This document shows, piece after piece, positions 59,477 through 64,000 of a stretch of DNA of 64,000 nt. Location of the stretch: the NCBI RefSeq assembly GCF_021026375.1, contig NZ_JAJNDB010000003.1:124001-188000 (forward strand), read 5' to 3'. The notes below the pieces were generated by a model. The model searched no databases and was not told where the DNA came from. It saw nothing but the letters and a program-made list of their open reading frames with translations. The translations under genes and the position numbers were made by a program. Within the stretch, counting starts at the first letter, position 1. Each line of letters starts with the position of its first letter. The DNA is from Actinomycetospora endophytica. Lineage in GTDB: Bacteria > Actinomycetota > Actinomycetes > Mycobacteriales > Pseudonocardiaceae.

Positions 59477-61162
59477 TCACTCCGGCAGCGCGAAGACGAA
59501 CAGCGCGTCGCCGGCCGCGGCACCCAGGAGGCCGGGCAGGAAGCCCTCGATCCAGCCACCCCAGCCGGTCGGCACGGCCAGGTACTGCCGGCCGTTCACC
59601 GAGTACGTCGACGGGCTCGAGTGGTGCCCGCTGCCGCACTGGAACGACCACAGCTGCTCGCCGGTCGAGGCGTCCAGGGCCACGAGTTCACCCGTCGGCG
59701 TGCCCTGGAACACGAGCCCGCCCGCGGTGGCCAGCGTCGAGGCGCACATCGGGTACTCGTTGTTCCAGCGCCACTTCTCCTCGCCCGTGAGCGGGTCGAT
59801 GGCGGCCACGAACCCGTAGTGGTCGTCGAGGTCGACGGCGACGCCGGCCCCCCAGTACGGGATGCTCTCCTTGAACTCGCGGCGCCTGCGGGTCGCGGTC
59901 GCCCCGACCTCCTGGACCGGCACGTAGATCAGCCCCGTCTGGGGGCTGTAGCACATGTGGGTCCATTCCTTGCCGCCGGCCGGCCCCGGCCAGAAGTGCA
60001 CCGGGACGCCTTCCTCGTCCGGGTAGACCTTCGGCGTGACCTTCCCGTCCGGGGTGATCTCGCCCCAGGTGATGCGGTCGACGAAGGGGAACACCCGCAC
60101 CAGTTCGCCGTTGGTACGGTCCAGGACGAAGAAGTACCCGTTCTTGTCCGCGTGGGCGAGCAGCTTGCGCCCGTCCGGTGCGTCGAACAGGACGTTCTCC
60201 ATCGTGGAGTCGTAGTCCCACAGGTCGTGCGGCGTGAACTGGTAGTGCCAGCGGATCTGGCCGGTGTTCACGTCGACCGCGATGGTCGAGTCGGTGTAGA
60301 GGTTGTCGCCCTCACGGACGCCGCCGTCGAAGTCCGGCGCCGGGTTGCCCGTGCCCTGGTAGAGCAGCTCGAGCTCCGGGTCGTAGCTCGGAGTGACCCA
60401 GCAGTTGGCCCCGCCGCGCTGCCAGGCCTCGCCGTCGTCCGGCCAGGTCTCCGAGCCGGGCTCGCCCGGCTTCGGGATGGTGTAGCAGCGCCAGCGGCGC
60501 TCGCCGGACTGGGCGTCGAAGGCGTCCAGGTGTCCCCGAAGGCCGAACTCCCCGCCGGAGCTCCCGACGATGACCATGTCCTTGACGATCAGCGGCGCGA
60601 CGGTGCCGCTCTCCCCGGCTCGGACGTCGCCGTTGGTCACGTCCCAAACCAGGTCACCGGTCTGTGCGTCGAGCGCGATGATGTGCGCGTTGAGGGTGTA
60701 GAGGTACACCTTGCCGTGGCCCACGGCGACGCCGCGGTTGACGTTTCCGCAGCACAGCGAGACGTCGTAGGGCGAGGCGTGCTTGTAGCGCCAGAGCTCG
60801 TCGCCGGTGACGGCGTCGATGGCCCAGAGCTTGCCTTCCGGACCGGAGACGTACATGACGCCCTCGACGACCAGAGGGGACGCCTCGAACGAGTAGGTCG
60901 ACGCACCGGAGGTCAGGCCGGCCATGCCGGCCTGGAAGACCCACGCGGGGGTCAACTTCTTGACGTTGTCCTTGGTGATCTGGTCCAGGCCGCTGTAGCG
61001 CTGCCCGTCGTAGGTGCCGTAGTAGGTGAGCCAGTTCTGCGGCTCCGACGTCGCGCCCTTGATGCGCTCGTAGTTGACGTCACCGGTGGCGGGCGCGTTG
61101 CCCTTGGTGGCGCTGAGGGTCTTGTGCGAGACGGCCTCGCCGGCGTCCACGTAGTCGGTCAT
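59477..61162 (-). CDS. PQQ-dependent dehydrogenase (quinoprotein beta-propeller)
   Basis: The 561-residue protein follows the eight-bladed propeller of methanol/alcohol dehydrogenases. Visible are NWLTYYGTYDGQRYSGLDQI (residues 43-62), FEASPL with Glu93, the vicinal Cys137-Cys138, and metal ligands inferred as Glu205 (SSGGEFGLRG), Asn273 (GTGNPAP) and Asp316 (LWDYD). Asp318, two residues after the catalytic Asp, is the extra acid associated with lanthanide-dependent members. WGGWIEG is near the end. No signal peptide is evident, unlike most periplasmic relatives. GAGGAG precedes the ATG. Substrate unknown; an alcohol or aldehyde is likely. Confidence 0.88.
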   Translation of the reverse strand: MTDYVDAGEAVSHKTLSATKGNAPATGDVNYERIKGATSEPQNWLTYYGTYDGQRYSGLDQITKDNVKKLTPAWVFQAGMAGLTSGASTYSFEASPLVVEGVMYVSGPEGKLWAIDAVTGDELWRYKHASPYDVSLCCGNVNRGVAVGHGKVYLYTLNAHIIALDAQTGDLVWDVTNGDVRAGESGTVAPLIVKDMVIVGSSGGEFGLRGHLDAFDAQSGERRWRCYTIPKPGEPGSETWPDDGEAWQRGGANCWVTPSYDPELELLYQGTGNPAPDFDGGVREGDNLYTDSTIAVDVNTGQIRWHYQFTPHDLWDYDSTMENVLFDAPDGRKLLAHADKNGYFFVLDRTNGELVRVFPFVDRITWGEITPDGKVTPKVYPDEEGVPVHFWPGPAGGKEWTHMCYSPQTGLIYVPVQEVGATATRRRREFKESIPYWGAGVAVDLDDHYGFVAAIDPLTGEEKWRWNNEYPMCASTLATAGGLVFQGTPTGELVALDASTGEQLWSFQCGSGHHSSPSTYSVNGRQYLAVPTGWGGWIEGFLPGLLGAAAGDALFVFALPE

Positions 61163-61195
61163 GACGAATTCTCCTCTCTCGGTGTGGGCGCGAAC

Positions 61196-61657
61196 TCAGG
61201 GACGAGGCTGGGGCGGACGGTCGATCTTGGCCGAGTCGGGGACCTCGCCACCGAACACGAGCGCCGCGGTCAGCCCGCGCCCCTCGTCGTTGCCGGTCGT
61301 GGAGCCGTAGTAGTAGGTCCCAGGTCCGCCGAGGCTGAGGCGGGCCGTACCCTTGGAGTGGTTGACCAACCAGATGATCTTGGGGTCACCGTTGTTGGGC
61401 AGCACCGCGCAGTGGGTGTTCTTGTCGTCGTTGATGAGCGTGAGCTCGACCTCGCCGCCCTCGGGGAACACGAGGATCGAGGGCTCCCAGATCAGCTCGT
61501 CCTCCGGGATCCGCACCGTCGCGCGCATGATCCCGTCGGAGCCCTTCTCGCCGTACCCGACGCTCCCGGTACCGAGCAGGCGGCCGAGGGCCGTCCTGTT
61601 CTGCCCGTCCAGGCCCGCTGCGTGCAACTCTTCTGATCGATTGTCCGTGGCCGTCAT
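61196..61657 (-). CDS. Cupredoxin-fold protein without type 1 copper ligand set
   Basis: A 153-residue protein whose strand pattern (RIPEDELIWEPSILVFPEGG; VELTLINDDKNTHCAVLPNN; GPGTYYYGST) resembles plastocyanin/azurin-like cupredoxins. His82, Cys83 and His100 are present, but the C-terminal Cys-x-His-x-Met ligand loop is absent. It has no signal peptide. It directly precedes the PQQ dehydrogenase (33-base gap) and may serve as partner or chaperone instead of a copper electron carrier. AGGAGG lies eight bases before the ATG. Confidence 0.72.
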   Translation of the reverse strand: MTATDNRSEELHAAGLDGQNRTALGRLLGTGSVGYGEKGSDGIMRATVRIPEDELIWEPSILVFPEGGEVELTLINDDKNTHCAVLPNNGDPKIIWLVNHSKGTARLSLGGPGTYYYGSTTGNDEGRGLTAALVFGGEVPDSAKIDRPPQPRP

Positions 61658-61758
61658 CGGCCGTACCTCCTCGTCTCGAATGCCCTACCTGTCGGCAGCG
61701 AGAGCGAGCGGAGCGAACGTCGTCGCGCGTCCTGCGGACGCGTTCCGGGCGTTGCCAT
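61654..61758 (-). CDS. 34-residue Arg-rich small ORF before cupredoxin
   Basis: A possible small gene whose TGA overlaps the cupredoxin ATG (ATGA). GGAGGAG lies just upstream of its ATG, so translation looks plausible. The peptide has about nine arginines, no hydrophobic signal and no known motif. It could be a leader that couples translation or senses arginine or translation state, or it could be a chance frame. I do not recognise it. Confidence 0.45.
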   Translation of the reverse strand: MATPGTRPQDARRRSLRSLSLPTGRAFETRRYGR

Positions 61759-62218
61759 GGGCTCCTCCAAGTCGTGCGCGCGAGATGTCCCCATCCGTGC
61801 GCACGGTGCCGCCACAGGTCTCTCTCGACCGTTGAGCTGATCTTTTCGACCGCCGGGCGGCAGGACACACGGTTCTTCCGGCGACCGAATGTGATCAGCC
61901 GATGAACGGTGTGTGCTGAGCCACACCCGACCCTAGGGAGCCGACCCGGGGTCGGCAAGGGGGAGCCGGGCCCCGGGCACATCTTGATCATCGACGCAAC
62001 ATGGGTTGTACCACCTGTGCGCAGCACAGACGGTGCCGCGACGACGTCGAGAAAACTTCCGTCCGGCGTGGCGACCCCCTCCGTTCGCCGGGGTCGATGT
62101 GCCCGACCGTCCGGGTTCGGCGCCGTGCGCTGTCCGCGTCCGGGGGAGGGAGCTATGGTCCTCTCGGGCGACACCGTCGACGGGGCCGTGTGTCCGCCCG
62201 GTGGGAGGCCGATCTGAC
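61759..62218. other. 460-bp intergenic region upstream of the quinoprotein operon
   Basis: It lies between the divergent cassette and the CYTH-like gene. No reading frame of note is found. It contains a 17-base inverted repeat (61940-61956) and a weaker GTGTG/CACAC repeat near 61910-61927, and so may hold operators and promoters for both directions. Confidence 0.6.
61940..61956. promoter_or_regulatory. Inverted repeat in quinoprotein promoter region
   Basis: GCCGACCC-G-GGGTCGGC is a perfect 17-base inverted repeat about 180 bases upstream of the Arg-rich ORF start. The near-zero loop favours a protein-binding site over a hairpin. Confidence 0.5.
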
Positions 62219-62971
62219 GTGCAGGAGTTCGGGTCACCCGACACACTCGCCCGGATCGGCGCCGAGTGCGCCCACGCCGACAGCGTCGAGCTCAAGACCC
62301 TGCTCCTGCCCCCGGCCGGGCGAGCCGCCGAGGCCCTGACCGGGCGTGGCGCCCCGACCTGGAGCGTCCGCCAGGTGTACCTGCTCGACACCGCCGAGCT
62401 CGGCCTGGTCCGCGCGGGCGTGGAGATCCGCCTCCGACGGCGGGCGCGGGGTCGCTTCGACCTCGCGGTCTCGGCCCACCACAACGGCATCTCGCGCGAT
62501 CGGATACCGCGGCGCGGTGTGCGGGTGGAGATCGACGTGGTGCCCGGGGGGATGTGGCAGGACGTCGAGGTCCGGCGCGAGATCGACTCCGCGGCGGCGG
62601 CCGAGGTGATCGCCGGCGTGGTCAAGTCGGGTGAGGTGCTCTCCCCGACGCAGCGGGCGTGGGCCTGCCGCGGCGGCGAGGAGGTCCTGGACGACGCCAT
62701 GTTGTGGGACCTGCACGTGCACGGACCGCTGGTGGTGCGGCGGGTCAAGGTCTCGGCGCCGGCGCTGGGCCTGCGCCGCGCCGACCTCGAGCACTTCCGG
62801 TTCCCCAGCGGCCGTGAGCTCGTGGAGATCTCCACCCGGTGCTCGCCGCGGGAGGTGGGCCCGACCGCGACGGCGTTCGAGCAGCTCCTCGACGAGCGCG
62901 GCGTCGCGATCGCGCCGGGCTACCGGACGAAGACCGCGATGTGGCGCGAGGAGATCGACGGCGGGAGCTGA
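62219..62971 (+). CDS. CYTH-like domain protein
   Basis: A 250-residue protein with the CYTH/triphosphate tunnel pattern: VYLLDTAELGLVRAGVEIRL with the Arg series, and a C-terminal VEISTRCSPREVGPTATAFE. The first strand reads SVELKTLL instead of the usual ExExK, so one metal-binding Glu is lost. It may bind a phosphorylated ligand without adenylate cyclase or thiamine triphosphatase activity. GGGAGG precedes the GTG. Confidence 0.75.
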   Translation: MQEFGSPDTLARIGAECAHADSVELKTLLLPPAGRAAEALTGRGAPTWSVRQVYLLDTAELGLVRAGVEIRLRRRARGRFDLAVSAHHNGISRDRIPRRGVRVEIDVVPGGMWQDVEVRREIDSAAAAEVIAGVVKSGEVLSPTQRAWACRGGEEVLDDAMLWDLHVHGPLVVRRVKVSAPALGLRRADLEHFRFPSGRELVEISTRCSPREVGPTATAFEQLLDERGVAIAPGYRTKTAMWREEIDGGS

Positions 62972-63003
62972 CGCCGTCGTCGTGTCGGGCGGAGCCGACC
63001 GGC

Positions 63004-63720
63004 CTACGTCGAGGCGGTCACGGCTCTGGGTGCGGTCGCCCGCCGCGAGCTCGGCTGCGCTTTCGTCCGCTCGGCCCGCTTGCGTTCGTACCAGCGGTGG
63101 GCGCCCACCACCGCCCCGGCGACGGCCGCGACGGCCAGCAGTGCACCGGCGGAGTTACCGATCCAGGCCTCGGCGCGGTCGAAGGAGTTCCCGGCGAAGT
63201 AGCCGACCAGCACGACCGCGCTGGCCCAGGTGCTCGCGCCCGCCGCGTTCCAGATGGTGAACCGGCCCAGTGGCATGCGGCTCATCCCGGCCACCAGAGG
63301 GACCACCGCGCGCAGGATGCCGACCCAGCGCCCGCAGAACACCGCGATCGGGCCGCGGTCGTACAGGAGCTGCTCGCTGCGCTCCCACCGTCCCTCGCCC
63401 AACCACTGACCGGCCCGGCTCGAGCGCAACCGCGGTCCCCAGGACCGGCCCATCGCGTAGCCCGCCGCGTCCCCGAGGATCGAGGCCCCGACCGCCGTCG
63501 CGAGCATGATGCGCAGGTCGGCCTGCCCGGTCCCGGCCAGGGCGCCGCCGAGCGCCATGGCGGTCTCGCCCGGCAGGACCAGCCCGATGAACGCGGCGGA
63601 CTCGCCGAACGCGAGCAGGCCGACGACGAGATAGATCGGCCAGCCGTGGACGCTTGCTACCAGCTCGCTGACGGCCGCCCACCCTCTCGTCCGGCGTTGT
63701 GGAGGTCCGGCCCGGCGCAC
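63004..63720 (-). CDS. DedA family membrane protein
   Basis: A 238-residue DedA/SNARE-associated protein. LLAFGESAAFIGLVLPGETA is the N-terminal re-entrant block and RWVGILRAVVPLVAGMSRMP carries the conserved F/R-x3-R-x3-P-x2-AG motif, with three later helices. DedA proteins are lipid scramblase/flippase-like and support envelope homeostasis. The GTG at 63720 is tentative; starts up to 63885 are in frame, giving an Arg-rich tail. Confidence 0.85.
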   Translation of the reverse strand: MRRAGPPQRRTRGWAAVSELVASVHGWPIYLVVGLLAFGESAAFIGLVLPGETAMALGGALAGTGQADLRIMLATAVGASILGDAAGYAMGRSWGPRLRSSRAGQWLGEGRWERSEQLLYDRGPIAVFCGRWVGILRAVVPLVAGMSRMPLGRFTIWNAAGASTWASAVVLVGYFAGNSFDRAEAWIGNSAGALLAVAAVAGAVVGAHRWYERKRAERTKAQPSSRRATAPRAVTAST

Positions 63721-63899
63721 GACGGGGGCCTCGGACGGCCGCGACGCTACCGGCCCGGTGCCGGCCGACCCGCGCGACCCCGGTCGGCGTCGCGGCCCGC
63801 CACGGCGTTCGGAGGTCACGGCGCGTCGCGGTGATCGCAGGCCCCGTCCCTCTACCGTGTGACTCTTGCGATCCATGAGGCGCACGGGACAGGAGTGAC

Positions 63900-64000
63900 G
63901 TGGCTGTTCGGCGACAGCGTGTGAAGCGGTCCCCGTTCGTGTCTCGCTGGGCGGGGCTGTGGGCCGTCGTCGGGCTGGTCGTCGGTGTCGCCTCGGTGGT
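63900..64000 (+). CDS. Membrane/secreted protein, 5' end only
   Basis: The GTG at 63900 follows AGGAGTGAC. The 33 visible codons give a basic start (VAVRRQRVKRSPFVSRW) followed by a hydrophobic core (GLWAVVGLVVGVASVV), so a signal peptide or first membrane helix. The rest lies beyond the window and no family can be named. Confidence 0.6.
   Translation, partial: MAVRRQRVKRSPFVSRWAGLWAVVGLVVGVASV

Noticed and set aside
59305-59559. An 84-residue protein covering the PqqA-like region
   Set aside because: The upstream part is Ser/Arg-rich without homology and overlaps the dehydrogenase end. The strong AGGAGG points to the internal GTG at 59394.

Overview
The window comes from a very GC-rich actinobacterium. 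Supporting signs are GTG starts with GGAGG ribosome binding sites, a DUF222/13E12-type HNH protein under an actinobacterial LexA box, two luciferase-like oxidoreductases and mycobacteria-like lipid catabolism genes. A Pseudonocardiales member is my best guess, but no rRNA or marker gene is present to settle it. No tRNA, rRNA, CRISPR array, phage or insertion sequence was recognised.

Layout. 0.2-11 kb: a MarR regulator, then an aromatic-type catabolic locus (cupin, alpha/beta hydrolase, extradiol dioxygenase) divergent from an IclR regulator. A second cupin + flavin monooxygenase operon follows, and the same 17-bp inverted repeat lies before both operons. DUF427, methyltransferase, SRPBCC, VIT transporter and thioesterase genes come next. 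11-18.3 kb: a drug-efflux operon (lipoprotein adaptor, EmrA-like adaptor, DHA2 pump), a TetR regulator and a macrolide-type glycosyltransferase. 18.3-24.2 kb: a P-loop kinase, the LexA-controlled HNH protein, a gamma-glutamyltranspeptidase remnant, YnfA, truncated haemoglobin, AraC, VOC, a 64-residue Rieske-like miniprotein and a methyltransferase. 24.3-31.5 kb: SDR, AraC, RutA-like monooxygenase, SDR, HbpS-like protein and an acyl-adenylating enzyme, then an ArsR/SRPBCC/YciI operon.

31.5-47.2 kb: a tightly coupled eight-gene minus-strand operon (acyl-CoA dehydrogenase, ligase, carboxylase beta and alpha, ligase, enoyl-CoA hydratase, TIGR03084-like protein, AtuA-like protein). It resembles the Atu/Liu carboxylation-dependent route for beta-branched acids. 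It is divergent from TetR, ligase, F420-type oxidoreductase and MaoC genes. 47.3-52.4 kb: a MarR/monooxygenase divergent pair with two matched operators, an ECF sigma factor, an SDR lacking its catalytic Lys, a NAD(P)-binding protein and a P450. 52.4-57.6 kb: a Na+/H+ antiporter divergent from a three-gene signalling operon (response regulator-PP2C phosphatase, CHASE3 histidine kinase, stand-alone receiver).

57.6-61.8 kb holds the most unusual system. A minus-strand cassette encodes, in order of transcription, a 34-codon Arg-rich ORF, a cupredoxin-like protein, a PQQ-type beta-propeller dehydrogenase, a 29-residue PqqA-like peptide, rubredoxin, an R2lox-like Mn/Fe or diiron oxidase and a GDT1-type metal transporter. 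None of the first six proteins has a visible export signal. The peptide gene sits between two strong hairpins. No pqqB, C, D or E is present in the window. The inference is a cytoplasmic quinoprotein/peptide-modification module in which a rubredoxin-fed R2lox-like oxidase may act on the peptide or its product.

The right end carries a CYTH-like protein, a DedA membrane protein and the start of a plus-strand membrane or secreted protein that runs off the window.
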